64,000 bases of DNA from a virus, in the IMG/VR virus record IMGVR_UViG_3300030202_002773, positions 17,846 through 81,845 of that record; one strand, given 5' to 3'. Position numbers and translations under genes: made by a program. This document shows, piece by piece, positions 8,670-19,237 of the stretch; position 1 is the first letter of the stretch; every line of letters begins with the position of its first letter. The notes beneath the pieces are model-generated. The model was not told the DNA's origin. It searched no databases and saw nothing but the letters and a program-made list of their open reading frames with translations.

Positions 8670-11600
8670 ATGTATAAAAAATATCAAAAAGCAGGACCTA
8701 ATGACCCTTCAACTAGTACGCCAACTAATTTAGCACCTGATCCTACAATAGGTAATCAAATGGGTGTTGGGATGGAAGTAGAATGTGATACATCAACAGG
8801 TGCGGGATGTTCAGATAGACTAGGTCGTATGTTTAGATTAGGACTTAAAGGTAGCTTATATGGCCAAAAAGGAGCATATGGACAACCAACAAATCTTGGA
8901 CCAGGGTGGGATCCTGCTAGTGGACAACAGGTAAATAATAGAATAGGTACAAATTACGACTATGACATCACCGGTAATTTAGGTGCTTATCTTAGAACAG
9001 ATTTACAGCCATTACTTTTTCCTAATGATGCAACTAAATTACGTGGTAAAAATTGGGAGCCATGGCACTTAGATCTAGGATACAATAGAAAACAAAACTT
9101 AACAGGAACTAACATGGGAACAGGTAGTAATAATATTACTGCTAAACTAGCTAAGACTAGAGATCAAAAATATGGATCACCAGGATATGGAGGACTTTTT
9201 GGTAATAAAGGTGGTTCTAGTAAATCTGGATATTCATATGGTCTTCAAGGTAATTATAATTACGATACAAAACAATTGGATAATATAGGAGTATTTGGAC
9301 GAACAGGAATGATGGGTCCATTAGGGTTTAGTGGATATGCAGGATTTAATCCTCAAACAGGCAAACCAAATTTTGGAGCTGGTATGAGTGTAAAATTTAA
9401 AAAGGGAGGATTTAGAAAATATCAAAATGGAGGCCAAAATAAAATAAGTGAAAAACAGTATTTTGCTAATTATTTAAAAGAGGCAGAAGCTACTGACGCT
9501 GTAATGAAAACAACACCATCATTAGTTTTAAGACCTGATGGTAAAACTTATTATAACGCATTAGAAAATGGTATATATTATCCATATAATGATTTAAGAG
9601 GTAATGCAACTATTGGTTATGGTAGACATAATGCAACTATTTTAGCTGATTACCCAGATGGTATTTCAGCAGATAAAGCGAATGAATTTTTATTAGAAGA
9701 TATAGATAATAATTTTAACTTAGCTAAAAGACAATTTAATAATGAATATGGAGCAGGTCAATGGGATAATTTAAGTGAAAGAGAACAGTATATGGTAACT
9801 AATCATACTTATAATCCTGGCTCTATATATAAAAAATTTAGTGGTGCTTTACTTAATAAAGATGCTAAAACAGCTGGAGAAGAATATAAGATATACACAT
9901 ATACAAATAAAGGAAAAGAAAATGAAACAAAACAAGAACTTGGAAGAAATAAACTATTCTATGATGCGTATATAAAAGATTATGTAAATAGTATAAATAA
10001 TGCTGAAACACAAGCTCCTCCAGTGCCACAAGATACTGAAGGAAAACTTTATATATCTGGAAATTTTTATAATTCTCTTGAAGATTATCAAAAAGTAGTT
10101 AGAGAATTACAAGATAATCCAAATTACCAAAACGTAGTAGATCAACAAACAGGAGGAATAAAAAAACAAATGGGAGGATCTACGATGAGTAATCCTAGCA
10201 TGTATGCAAGGATGCAACAATTACCTGGAGGAGTTATGCAGCAAATACCAGGATCAGATGCAGTAGAGTTTATAGGACAAACTCATGATCAAGGAGGTAT
10301 TTTAATGGATGCACAAACAGAGGTTGAAGATGGAGAAACAATGGACAAAGTAATTATGAAAAAAGGAGGGGAAAAAGATTATTTCTTTTCTTCGTATTTA
10401 AAAGAAGGTGGTCAGTCTTATGCTGATATGCATAAAGAAATACTTTCAAGAGGAGGAAATCAAGAAGAGATTAATTACTTAGCTTCTATGCAAGAAAAAG
10501 CTGCTAAAAGAAATCCTAATAAAATAGCTAAATTAGGAGGAGTAATGATGTATGCAGAAGGAGGTGCAAAAGATGATATATCTAAAAAAGAAAAGAAAGA
10601 ATTTCAAAAAGAAAAATATAAATATTATAATGGACCTCTTTCTTTTAGAAAATGGAATAAACAAAATCCATTTAATATAGAAGAATATATGGAATATATG
10701 AATCCTGTAGAAGAAATAACAGAAGAAGCGCCTGTAGAAACTATAGGACTTAGACAAGATCTTCCAGGAGCATATGGATATAGAGCAGATGCTGGAGATG
10801 GATATACTATTTGTCAATCTGGTAACTGTCAAGATGGAACAGGAGTTATGTATACATATTATAAAGAGAATCCAGATGAATTGGGTGGAGGAACAGATGG
10901 AACAGTAATTGGTATGTATGAAGGAGAATTTAAAGATGGTAAGCCTGTAGGTCAAGGAAAATTTACATGGAATGATATAGATCAATCTTTAGAAGATGGA
11001 GTGCCATTTGTAGCATGGCAGTATTCTAGCGAAGGGCAGTTTGCAGTAGATAATACAGGACATCCTGAATTACAAAATGGAGTTAAAGATTGGGGAGATC
11101 TTGGCGTGTCGTCAGGAATATTTACTGATGGTAAATTAACTTCTGGAATGTTAGTTAAAGGCGGTGAAACTACTAATTATGAAGATGGAGAAACAACTAA
11201 GAAATTTTCAAAAGAATTAAAAACTAATTTAACAGATTTAGGAATATTAGAAAAAGTTCCTTTTAAATATTCACAAGGAGATATTGGTACTGAATACAAA
11301 GAAATGAAAAATGCTAAGGGTTATACGCAGCCTACAAAAGACGAATTAAATGCGTTTGGGTATAATAGTTTTGATGAGTTTAGAGCAGATTATGAAAGAC
11401 TAGTAGATGATTCTTATGATTGGAAAAATATTACACACTGGGGTAAACAACATGAAGATGCTTTAGGAGAAATACAAAATGCAATAGAAAATAATTCATT
11501 TACTACAACAGGTACATTTATTCCAAAAGTTAAAAAGGACCTAAAACTTGATGAAAGTAAAACAATTATAGGAGATTATATAAATACTGATGGTACAATT

Positions 11601-12479
11601 AGACCAAAATGCCCTTGTGAACCTATGTTATTTGCAGATCAACCAGAATGTGATTGTGAAGATGCTGATGATAATAATACTAAAAAAAGTAGACTGTTTG
11701 GATTTGACAATAAAACAGTTCCAGGGCTAGCTATAGCTTCAGGATTAGCTCAAACAATTCCTGCTATATATGCAATGACACACAATCAACCAACTCCTGA
11801 TCAAGTTCCATTTGCATCTGGAGTTACAAGTCCTGTAGTACCAGGAAGATTAAGAGCTGAAAAATTAAGTCATGTTAATATGAATCTTGAAAGATCAATG
11901 AATGACGCACGACTTAGAGAAATGAATCAGTTTATAGATACTTCTGGAGGAGGCCCTGCTAATTTAATAAATAGAATGGCAGCCTGGGGTAAAAAACATC
12001 AAGGAGATATGGAAATTGCAAAAGCAGAAAAAGAAGCTAATATAAATATATCAAATCAAAATGCAATGATGCAGAATCAAACAAATCTTCATAATATAAG
12101 AAATGAGCAAGAAGCAGCTTTAGGTAATATGCAAATGCAAGCGTCTGAAGCACAAAGACTTAACGAAGTAATGGCTATTAATACTGCAGCTAAAAATAAG
12201 ATTAAAGATGATGAAGAATATATGAAATATGCAGGAATTATATCTGCATCACAAGGAGTAGGTAGTATATTTGGAGACATGTTAGATTATCAAGGAGATA
12301 TGTACAGAGCTGAAGGTTACGATATAGAGGGTACTACACAACGTATGTTATTAAGAAGACATTTAGGTAAAAATCTTAAAGATCCAAATACTGGAGCTTC
12401 ATTTTGTGAAGGATGTACACAAGAAGATATAGCTAAATATTATAATACTTTTTATCCAAAACAACAATCAATTATATAA
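8670..12479 (+). CDS. Multidomain virion protein: barrel-like region, GH24 lysozyme, GG-rich region, MORN repeat
   Basis: The protein has 1269 residues and opens with MYKKYQKAG. Residues about 40-245 are Gly/Tyr-rich and barrel-like, and finish with 'FGAGMSVKFKKGG'. The border motif FRKYQNGG lies at 248-255. Next is a phage lysozyme domain: E299-x8-D308-x5-T314 followed by IGYGRH is the complete GH24 (T4 lysozyme-type) catalytic triad, so it should cut peptidoglycan. Residues about 495-640 hold a chain of GG motifs (QTGGIKKQMGG, MKKGGEKD, LKEGGQSY, SRGGNQ, YAEGG) around a 'THDQGGILMDA...EVEDGET' segment. A MORN-type repeat (YEGEFKDGKPVGQGKF) lies near 749-765. A Cys cluster (CPCEPML...CDCEDADD) lies near 980-1005, and the C-terminus is a Met/Gln-rich helical region. 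The likely role is wall penetration during genome entry. The lysozyme call is strong; the rest is descriptive. Confidence 0.75.
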   Translation: MYKKYQKAGPNDPSTSTPTNLAPDPTIGNQMGVGMEVECDTSTGAGCSDRLGRMFRLGLKGSLYGQKGAYGQPTNLGPGWDPASGQQVNNRIGTNYDYDITGNLGAYLRTDLQPLLFPNDATKLRGKNWEPWHLDLGYNRKQNLTGTNMGTGSNNITAKLAKTRDQKYGSPGYGGLFGNKGGSSKSGYSYGLQGNYNYDTKQLDNIGVFGRTGMMGPLGFSGYAGFNPQTGKPNFGAGMSVKFKKGGFRKYQNGGQNKISEKQYFANYLKEAEATDAVMKTTPSLVLRPDGKTYYNALENGIYYPYNDLRGNATIGYGRHNATILADYPDGISADKANEFLLEDIDNNFNLAKRQFNNEYGAGQWDNLSEREQYMVTNHTYNPGSIYKKFSGALLNKDAKTAGEEYKIYTYTNKGKENETKQELGRNKLFYDAYIKDYVNSINNAETQAPPVPQDTEGKLYISGNFYNSLEDYQKVVRELQDNPNYQNVVDQQTGGIKKQMGGSTMSNPSMYARMQQLPGGVMQQIPGSDAVEFIGQTHDQGGILMDAQTEVEDGETMDKVIMKKGGEKDYFFSSYLKEGGQSYADMHKEILSRGGNQEEINYLASMQEKAAKRNPNKIAKLGGVMMYAEGGAKDDISKKEKKEFQKEKYKYYNGPLSFRKWNKQNPFNIEEYMEYMNPVEEITEEAPVETIGLRQDLPGAYGYRADAGDGYTICQSGNCQDGTGVMYTYYKENPDELGGGTDGTVIGMYEGEFKDGKPVGQGKFTWNDIDQSLEDGVPFVAWQYSSEGQFAVDNTGHPELQNGVKDWGDLGVSSGIFTDGKLTSGMLVKGGETTNYEDGETTKKFSKELKTNLTDLGILEKVPFKYSQGDIGTEYKEMKNAKGYTQPTKDELNAFGYNSFDEFRADYERLVDDSYDWKNITHWGKQHEDALGEIQNAIENNSFTTTGTFIPKVKKDLKLDESKTIIGDYINTDGTIRPKCPCEPMLFADQPECDCEDADDNNTKKSRLFGFDNKTVPGLAIASGLAQTIPAIYAMTHNQPTPDQVPFASGVTSPVVPGRLRAEKLSHVNMNLERSMNDARLREMNQFIDTSGGGPANLINRMAAWGKKHQGDMEIAKAEKEANINISNQNAMMQNQTNLHNIRNEQEAALGNMQMQASEAQRLNEVMAINTAAKNKIKDDEEYMKYAGIISASQGVGSIFGDMLDYQGDMYRAEGYDIEGTTQRMLLRRHLGKNLKDPNTGASFCEGCTQEDIAKYYNTFYPKQQSII

Positions 12480-12482
12480 AAC

Positions 12483-15257
12483 ATGGCAAGAATAAATATA
12501 CCAAAACCAATAAGTACATATAGAGATTTAGGAACAGTTGAATTAGCTAAATTAGCTAGAAATCAATATATAGAAGGATATTCTGCAGCTGATGAATTTT
12601 CAAACTCTGTACATAATATGCAATCTTTATCAAAAGATGATCATTTAAAAAATAAACTTTCTACTGAATATACACAAATGTTAGAAGGATGGTCTGACCG
12701 TGGAGATTACGAAACTTTAGGAATAGCTATAAATAAAGGAGCTAATCAATTTGTTAGAGATTATTCGCCTATAGAACAAAGTGTTAAAAGTAGAACTGAA
12801 TATCAGGAAAGATTACAAAAAGCATATGAAGATGGTAATATTAATTCAAGAACTTTAAGGGATAGATTAGCTCAATCAGATTATATGTATCAAGGTATTC
12901 AATATGGAGAAGATGGATCTTTAGATCAGCAGTCTGTTTATAGTGGTAAACAATTTTATAATGATGTAGATATTACAGAAAAAGTAATAGAGAGAATGAA
13001 AAGTATTAAGCCTTTTATTCGTGAAAATTTAGGTACTGAAGTTCCATATAATGAAAATATGGAAATTACTACTACTCAAGGATTACGAGGAGAACCTAAA
13101 TATTGGGTTACAACTAAAGGTAAAACATCACAAATTCCTGATAATATAATTCAAATGGTTGTTAATGATGTAATGTCAGATCCTGATGTTTCTGCTTCTT
13201 TAGCGCAACAGGTAGAATTAGATACATATCAACTTGGAGAAACAGATCCAACTACTGGAAATTCTCGTGCATTAGATTATATTACTAAATTAATAAATAA
13301 AGGAGATGTTAAACAAGAAGAAATAGCTCCTATAGTAGAACAGATGGGACCTCTAGTTGCTTTACAAAATTTATTATATCAAGATGCTGTTAATAGAGAA
13401 ACACAATTAGCATTAGGATCTTATGGTGGAGTTAGACAGCAGTCACATGGACAAACAATTGAAATAGATGATCTTTATAAATTAAACTATAAAGCTAAAA
13501 TAGATAAAGCTAAAAAAATAACAACAAGTGCAGATGATGAATTATCTTATAGTGCAACTGTTAGTACAAAAGCATTAACTACTACTTTTGAAGAAGGTGA
13601 AGAAATGTTAGAAACTGAAATAAAAAGTATGAAATCTAACTTATCTAAAGTTTCACAGCATTTAAATGTAAATCCAGATAATATTCAGTATGATGATCAA
13701 GGTAATGAAATTCCAAGTAAAGGAGAAGGTTTAGCTGTAGGTGATATGGATCCAAGACAAATTTATGAAAGTGCAAATCAGTTAGTAGATGCGTGGAGAA
13801 CTGCTTCTGCAAAAGCTAATATTATACCGTTAGATTATATGGGGTGGAGAAATTCAGGAAAAATACCTCCACAAGGAAAAGAAGAAGGTCAAGATGAATA
13901 TTTAGCACGTTTAGATGAAGCATACAATGGATATGTAAATAATCTTAAGACTCAATCACAAGCAGGACTTACATATTTACAAAATACTGCAGCAATTAAT
14001 GATTTAGATGTAGGTCAATTTAACAGTCTTATGGAAGTACTTTCTAGTAATACTACTACGTATGATGTAATTGATTCTAAACTGTATGGTAATATTGATG
14101 GTCTTAGTGTTCCTAATACTGAAGGATATGGTAATAATTTAAGTGTAGCTGAATTTAAAGATATTAGAGGTAATCAATTATTAGGAGCAGAAATGGGACA
14201 TGAGAATTCTGACTTAAAAATTTCAGGTCAAGACATTGTAGATGCATATAATTATATGGCTGCAAATGATATGTTAAAATTAGAAATGGAGGGTGAAAGA
14301 GATTTACCTAAATCAATATCTCATTTAGGAGAATTACCTGAAATGTTCTATGCAGGAAACATTTTTGAATCTTTTGCATTTGCCGGTAATTCAAATGAAA
14401 ATATTCATGGTTTAATTGGGGCCTTAGCTGAAATTAAACGAGGTCAAGGATACAAAGTTGCGGGAACTTACCAAAGAGGTACGGGAGAATATACATGGGC
14501 AGGAGTAGATAATGGGTATAGATTTGATGAAGGTAACCAGCAATATTCATTTAATTTAGGAATACAAGAATTTATTAATCAATTAAATGATGATACTAAG
14601 TTAACTAAAAATAAATTTAAAGAGCAGTATGCAAATTCAGAAGATGTTATGTTAGAGTCTTTTGTTATTACTAATTTTGGATCTAATTATGAAACATCTA
14701 GTATAGCTAAAAATGAGTTAGTAGATTTCTTTAAAGGTAATGCAATACCTCCTAACTTCTCAATAAGAGAAGCGCAAGGTCAAAGTCCTAATTTAGAATT
14801 TGAAGGAGGATTTATAAATTCTGAAAATGGCGAAAGTAATCATTTTGGATATAATGTAGAATATAATATTTTAGAAGATCAAATGGGTGTTTTAAATGTA
14901 CAATTAGGAGATGATGGAGTTAATGTGTATGTACCTATTAAAATTACAAACTCTCCACCATCAAACAGTAATGCTACTGACCATAAAGGTAAAGTATTTA
15001 ATATGTTAATTCCAACTAAAAACTTTAATCTTCCAGCTTTAAGTCAATATGTTAATAGTGCAGAAATGGAAATTAATACTTTATGGAATATGGGTGTAGC
15101 TAATAGAAATACTACATGGAGTCCTAAAAGATATTCAAATGTAACATTTAATTATAATAATGAAACTGTTGTTATTAATGGAGAAGAACACAGTAAACAA
15201 AAAGGATTATCAATTTTAGTACAAAATGAGCTTAATAGAAGAAATATTAAACAATAG
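12483..15257 (+). CDS. Large virion/ejection protein, unknown function
   Basis: This 924-residue protein matches no family I recognise. It is acidic, Asn/Gln/Tyr-rich and largely helical in its first 500 residues, with many charged heptad-like stretches, and more beta-rich and Gly/Asn-rich in the C-terminal 400. It has no signal peptide, no obvious membrane segment, no Cys cluster and no HExxH motif. It sits 3 bp after the lysozyme-containing protein and 5 bp before the next large protein, in the unbroken series ending with the RNA polymerase. In crAss-like phages, genes at this place encode internal cargo proteins carried in the head and tail and delivered with the DNA. It ends with TAG, followed after five bases by the next ATG, so coupled translation is likely. 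Confidence 0.5.
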   Translation: MARINIPKPISTYRDLGTVELAKLARNQYIEGYSAADEFSNSVHNMQSLSKDDHLKNKLSTEYTQMLEGWSDRGDYETLGIAINKGANQFVRDYSPIEQSVKSRTEYQERLQKAYEDGNINSRTLRDRLAQSDYMYQGIQYGEDGSLDQQSVYSGKQFYNDVDITEKVIERMKSIKPFIRENLGTEVPYNENMEITTTQGLRGEPKYWVTTKGKTSQIPDNIIQMVVNDVMSDPDVSASLAQQVELDTYQLGETDPTTGNSRALDYITKLINKGDVKQEEIAPIVEQMGPLVALQNLLYQDAVNRETQLALGSYGGVRQQSHGQTIEIDDLYKLNYKAKIDKAKKITTSADDELSYSATVSTKALTTTFEEGEEMLETEIKSMKSNLSKVSQHLNVNPDNIQYDDQGNEIPSKGEGLAVGDMDPRQIYESANQLVDAWRTASAKANIIPLDYMGWRNSGKIPPQGKEEGQDEYLARLDEAYNGYVNNLKTQSQAGLTYLQNTAAINDLDVGQFNSLMEVLSSNTTTYDVIDSKLYGNIDGLSVPNTEGYGNNLSVAEFKDIRGNQLLGAEMGHENSDLKISGQDIVDAYNYMAANDMLKLEMEGERDLPKSISHLGELPEMFYAGNIFESFAFAGNSNENIHGLIGALAEIKRGQGYKVAGTYQRGTGEYTWAGVDNGYRFDEGNQQYSFNLGIQEFINQLNDDTKLTKNKFKEQYANSEDVMLESFVITNFGSNYETSSIAKNELVDFFKGNAIPPNFSIREAQGQSPNLEFEGGFINSENGESNHFGYNVEYNILEDQMGVLNVQLGDDGVNVYVPIKITNSPPSNSNATDHKGKVFNMLIPTKNFNLPALSQYVNSAEMEINTLWNMGVANRNTTWSPKRYSNVTFNYNNETVVINGEEHSKQKGLSILVQNELNRRNIKQ

Positions 15258-15262
15258 CCAAT

Positions 15263-18200
15263 ATGCCAATAGAAATAGATCCAAATATACAGTTTCCTAC
15301 TACAAAGGTTCCTAGAAATAAAACAAATGATCCTAAATGGGTAGATCCTAATACTCCACTTGTATATGGTCCAAAGAGTGGAAGAATAACTTCTCCTGCA
15401 ATACACAGTCATAGAGACTTATCATGGAAATTATGGGATCCAAATTCTGGAGAATATGAAAACGTTTCAAAGTATAGTAAATATGGAGTTATGTTTAGTG
15501 CTTATGGGCCTTCTTGGCAAGAACAAAGAGCAAGAGGACAAAGCACTGGAGAAAAATGGAATCACGGACTTAAAAAAGCAGCTGTAACTACTGGAGGAGC
15601 TATTGTAGAAAATACTTTAGGTGTTATAGCTGGGGTAGGAGAATTACTAAGTGGTGGTCAATATCATGATAATTCTATTGGGCATATGGTAGATGGGTGG
15701 AATGATTGGGCTAGAAAAGAAATGCCTAATTATTATACTGAAAAAGAAAAAAATATGGGACTTTATGGTAGAATGGGAACTGCTAATTTTTGGGCTGATA
15801 AAGTTGCTAATGGTGCAGGATATACTATAGGGTCATTAGCTACTATGTACCTTACAGGAGGATATGGTCTTATAGGTTTAAGTTCTAAAGCATTAAACAT
15901 GAGTAGTAAAGCTGCTAATATAACAAAAGCACAAAAAATATATAAACTATATAAATCAGCTCAAGGTACTAAAAGAGGAGAGAAATTATTATCAATGTAT
16001 AGTAAAATGAATACAGGACAAAAGTTTAGAAATGGACTTTTAACATTAGAAGCTGGAGCAATGATGTCTTTAGCAGAATCTTCTGTAGAAGCTAGAGAAA
16101 CTCAAAAAAATATAAAATCTCAATTATTAGAAGAAGCAAAAGAAAAATATCCTAATGGAGTACCTGAAAATGTGTTAGCAGAAATTGAATCTTTATCTCA
16201 ATCGGCAGGTAATAGTTCTTTTGTAGGAAATATGACTATTTTATCTTTATCTAATATAGCTATGTTTAATAGATTTTTAGCTGGAGGAGTTACAAAACAA
16301 AGTTTAAAGAGTGGGGTTACAGGTGGAGGATTAACAAAAACTGGAACTAAAACTGTCGTAGATAAAGGATCTTCATCTTTTTTTGGAAGAGCTAGAAAAT
16401 GGACAAAACCTTTAAGAAGAGGTGCACTTATAGAAAGTCTTCAAGAAGGAGGTCAATACGCAACAAACATAGCTTCTACAGAATACTATTCATCTAGATT
16501 TGACAATAAAGGAGGTATAACTATGATGCAAGCTCTTAATGAAGGAGTATCTAGAACATTTGGAGAAACAGAAGGATTAGAGTCAATGATGATAGGAGCT
16601 ATAATTGGGGGAGTTTCAGGAGGTGTAACTGGAACAATAGGTCCAATAAAACAAAGAAATAAATTAGCAAAAAAAGTACAAGAAATTATTAATGATGATG
16701 CTTTTATGAATATTGTTGATAGAAGTCAAGCTAATGCACGTACTTCACATTTTTTAGACAAAGCTGATAAATATAGAGCTGAAGGGAAAGATAAGTTAGC
16801 AGATCAAGCTATGACTCAAGCTTTTATAAGTGAAATATCTACTTTAGATAATGCAGGAACATTAGAATTTTTTACAGAAAGATTAGAAGATTTTAAATCT
16901 CTTTCTGATACAGAATTTAAAAAATTATTTGGTATAGCTGAAGATACACAAATAGATAAAAATCAAGTTATTGATAATATGATAGAAGAAACTGAAAGCA
17001 TAGTTAAAAGAAAAGATGCTTTAGATTTAATGTTTCCAGCTGAAAAAACAAGAGGTTTACCAAGACGTATGATGAGTGAAGAAGCTAAGGCTGAAGAAGA
17101 CCAAAGAATTAAAGAAACAATGATTTTAAAAGATCATCTATTGCAAAATGCAGTATTTTTAGATCAAGTAGAAAATCAAAAAAGAGATAAAGCAAGAGAG
17201 ATAGATGAATTATATCCAGGCATAACATTAAGTACTTTAGAAGAGCAAGCAGATTTAGCTACAGAAGAATATGATTTATTAGTTGAACAGTATATTAGAA
17301 AAGCAGGGGCAGCTGAAGAAGTAGATGAAAGTGGTACTCCTATAACAAATGAAAGTCAAATTCCTGAAGCAGATTTATTAGCTATGCATCAACAAGCTTT
17401 TGGTAATTTTGTTACTAGTGTAGCAGAATCTGTTAAAAATATTAATTTAAATCACCCTTTAGATAAACAAGCTTTAATGGGTAGTCTTCAAGAATACTAT
17501 GGAATACATCGTAGTTTACAAGGTCTTATGGAGTCTTTTAATAGACTTCAAACTAATGAAGGTAAAAATAACTATATAAGAGCAGCTTTAATAGATGGAA
17601 AACAAAGTATAAAAGATGCTGGTAATAGAAGAGCTGATGAAATTTTAAATAATGAATCTGATCCTGACAATGCTATGGATAATATTCCTCCTAATGCTAG
17701 TAAAGCAAAAAAAGCTGAAATAGAAGAGGAAGTTAAAAGAATGAAAAAAGAAGAGCTAGCATTGTTAAATAAGTATGGAGATCCTGGAGTTTCTGTAGAA
17801 ACTATAGATAAAGAAATTGAAAGACTTAAAAAAAATCTACAAGATATTAAAGATAATCCTAAAGCTGCTAAAGATTTAAATTTTAAAATTAAAGTTTTAG
17901 AAACTGTTAAAACTGTAAAACTTAGTCCTGAAACTTCTATAGCTGAAAAAGACGCTAAGTCTGAAGTTGCTACTGAAGAAGAAGTTACCGAAGAAAATAA
18001 AGTTGAGCAGACAGGAAGAGGAAGAAGACAAATTGATAGAATAAAAAAGAAATATGAAAGTGCAAAACAGCCTCAAGAAAAATTAGGTTTAATACAAGAT
18101 TTTATTAATAATGTATATCAAGGTGCTGAGGCTACTCAAGAAGAAATAGATTTCTTTAATAATGAAATAGAAGCTCTTAAAAAAGAAGGGTTTGAACTAC

Positions 18201-19237
18201 AAATGGAGACACAACCTGGGAATAGATGGAATGAAGGTATGAATGTAGAAGTTATATGGCGTCTAGATGATACTTTACCAGAAGGTGTTACAGTAATAGA
18301 TAGAGTAGATGAGCCTGGCATTATGAAAGATGGGCAATTACAAAGAAGAGCAAAAATAACAGTAAAACGAGGAGAGAAAAAAGGAACTGAAAGACCTGCT
18401 TTAGTTGAAGCTAGAAATAAAGCTGAAGCTATACCAGGGACAGGGAAAAAGAAACTAGATACAATAAAAAAAGCTAGTCAAGCTCTTAGTGACTTTGATA
18501 ATCAATTTACTAATCCTTTTAATCTTGCTGATTTAGCAAGTGAAGAATCAATAGTTTCTACTGAAACTGAAGTTGCTCCTATAGATCAAAGAGAGTATGA
18601 AATTCATTTAGAAGGTAATTGGGGTGAATTAAAACCTGGTTGGGGAGTATGGGAAGAGTTATCTATAGATGGAATAAAAATAGGAGATCAACGATTTACA
18701 GAACAAAAAGATATTTCATTTCTAGAAACAGAAAATAAAGATTACAGAATATTTACAATTACAGATAGAACATCTAGAGATACTTCAGGTAGAAGTGGAG
18801 GTGTTAGTGTGTCTATGGTGTTTCCTAAAGATACGTCAAGAACTTTAGCCGATGTTAAAGAAAATTTATTAACTTTGAACGCTGAAATACAAGGAACTAG
18901 AGATCGTATACATTTTGACAGCAAAGCAATACAGGCTATTCAAAGAATGGATATGAAAGAAATAGCTACTCCTACTGTGAATGAAGAAATAGTTATAGAA
19001 GATAACACTTCTAAAGAAGAAATAATTATAAAAGAGGAATTAAGTGCGGTAGAAGAAGATAGATTAAAAAACGAGCTAGAAACAGATGTACAAACAGATA
19101 TATCAACTGAAATGGCTGAAGTAGATCAAATACCTATTACAGAAATGAATGGTTACTATCAAGATCTTTTAGTTGAAGAAGAAGAGCTTCGTAAAAGGTT
19201 AGAAGAAGAAGATGATAATTGTAAAACTAAAAAATAA
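15263..19237 (+). CDS. Large virion/ejection protein with membrane-active segments and acidic coiled coil
   Basis: The 1324 residues fall into two halves. The first has apolar segments that could enter a membrane: about 188-206 (IGSLATMYLTGGYGLIGL) and a glycine zipper at about 441-461 (MIGAIIGGVSGGVTGTIG). These are separated by basic helical stretches. The second half (about 480-1324) is very rich in Glu and Lys, with long predicted coiled coil and low-complexity acidic runs, such as EVATEEEVTEENKVEQ near 905-920 and the last 80 residues. No catalytic motif is visible. The pattern of an amphipathic or Gly-zipper front and a long helical tail resembles podovirus internal proteins that form a channel across the cell envelope. 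The gene ends immediately before the RNA polymerase gene, which starts at the next base. Function is inferred from context. Confidence 0.5.
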   Translation: MPIEIDPNIQFPTTKVPRNKTNDPKWVDPNTPLVYGPKSGRITSPAIHSHRDLSWKLWDPNSGEYENVSKYSKYGVMFSAYGPSWQEQRARGQSTGEKWNHGLKKAAVTTGGAIVENTLGVIAGVGELLSGGQYHDNSIGHMVDGWNDWARKEMPNYYTEKEKNMGLYGRMGTANFWADKVANGAGYTIGSLATMYLTGGYGLIGLSSKALNMSSKAANITKAQKIYKLYKSAQGTKRGEKLLSMYSKMNTGQKFRNGLLTLEAGAMMSLAESSVEARETQKNIKSQLLEEAKEKYPNGVPENVLAEIESLSQSAGNSSFVGNMTILSLSNIAMFNRFLAGGVTKQSLKSGVTGGGLTKTGTKTVVDKGSSSFFGRARKWTKPLRRGALIESLQEGGQYATNIASTEYYSSRFDNKGGITMMQALNEGVSRTFGETEGLESMMIGAIIGGVSGGVTGTIGPIKQRNKLAKKVQEIINDDAFMNIVDRSQANARTSHFLDKADKYRAEGKDKLADQAMTQAFISEISTLDNAGTLEFFTERLEDFKSLSDTEFKKLFGIAEDTQIDKNQVIDNMIEETESIVKRKDALDLMFPAEKTRGLPRRMMSEEAKAEEDQRIKETMILKDHLLQNAVFLDQVENQKRDKAREIDELYPGITLSTLEEQADLATEEYDLLVEQYIRKAGAAEEVDESGTPITNESQIPEADLLAMHQQAFGNFVTSVAESVKNINLNHPLDKQALMGSLQEYYGIHRSLQGLMESFNRLQTNEGKNNYIRAALIDGKQSIKDAGNRRADEILNNESDPDNAMDNIPPNASKAKKAEIEEEVKRMKKEELALLNKYGDPGVSVETIDKEIERLKKNLQDIKDNPKAAKDLNFKIKVLETVKTVKLSPETSIAEKDAKSEVATEEEVTEENKVEQTGRGRRQIDRIKKKYESAKQPQEKLGLIQDFINNVYQGAEATQEEIDFFNNEIEALKKEGFELQMETQPGNRWNEGMNVEVIWRLDDTLPEGVTVIDRVDEPGIMKDGQLQRRAKITVKRGEKKGTERPALVEARNKAEAIPGTGKKKLDTIKKASQALSDFDNQFTNPFNLADLASEESIVSTETEVAPIDQREYEIHLEGNWGELKPGWGVWEELSIDGIKIGDQRFTEQKDISFLETENKDYRIFTITDRTSRDTSGRSGGVSVSMVFPKDTSRTLADVKENLLTLNAEIQGTRDRIHFDSKAIQAIQRMDMKEIATPTVNEEIVIEDNTSKEEIIIKEELSAVEEDRLKNELETDVQTDISTEMAEVDQIPITEMNGYYQDLLVEEEELRKRLEEEDDNCKTKK

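Noticed and set aside
10533-10985. 150-aa minus-strand frame opposite the lysozyme-containing gene
   Set aside because: It is composed almost only of Ile, Phe, Ser and Cys and mirrors the A-rich codons of the real gene; no leader, and it lies wholly inside a strong coding region.
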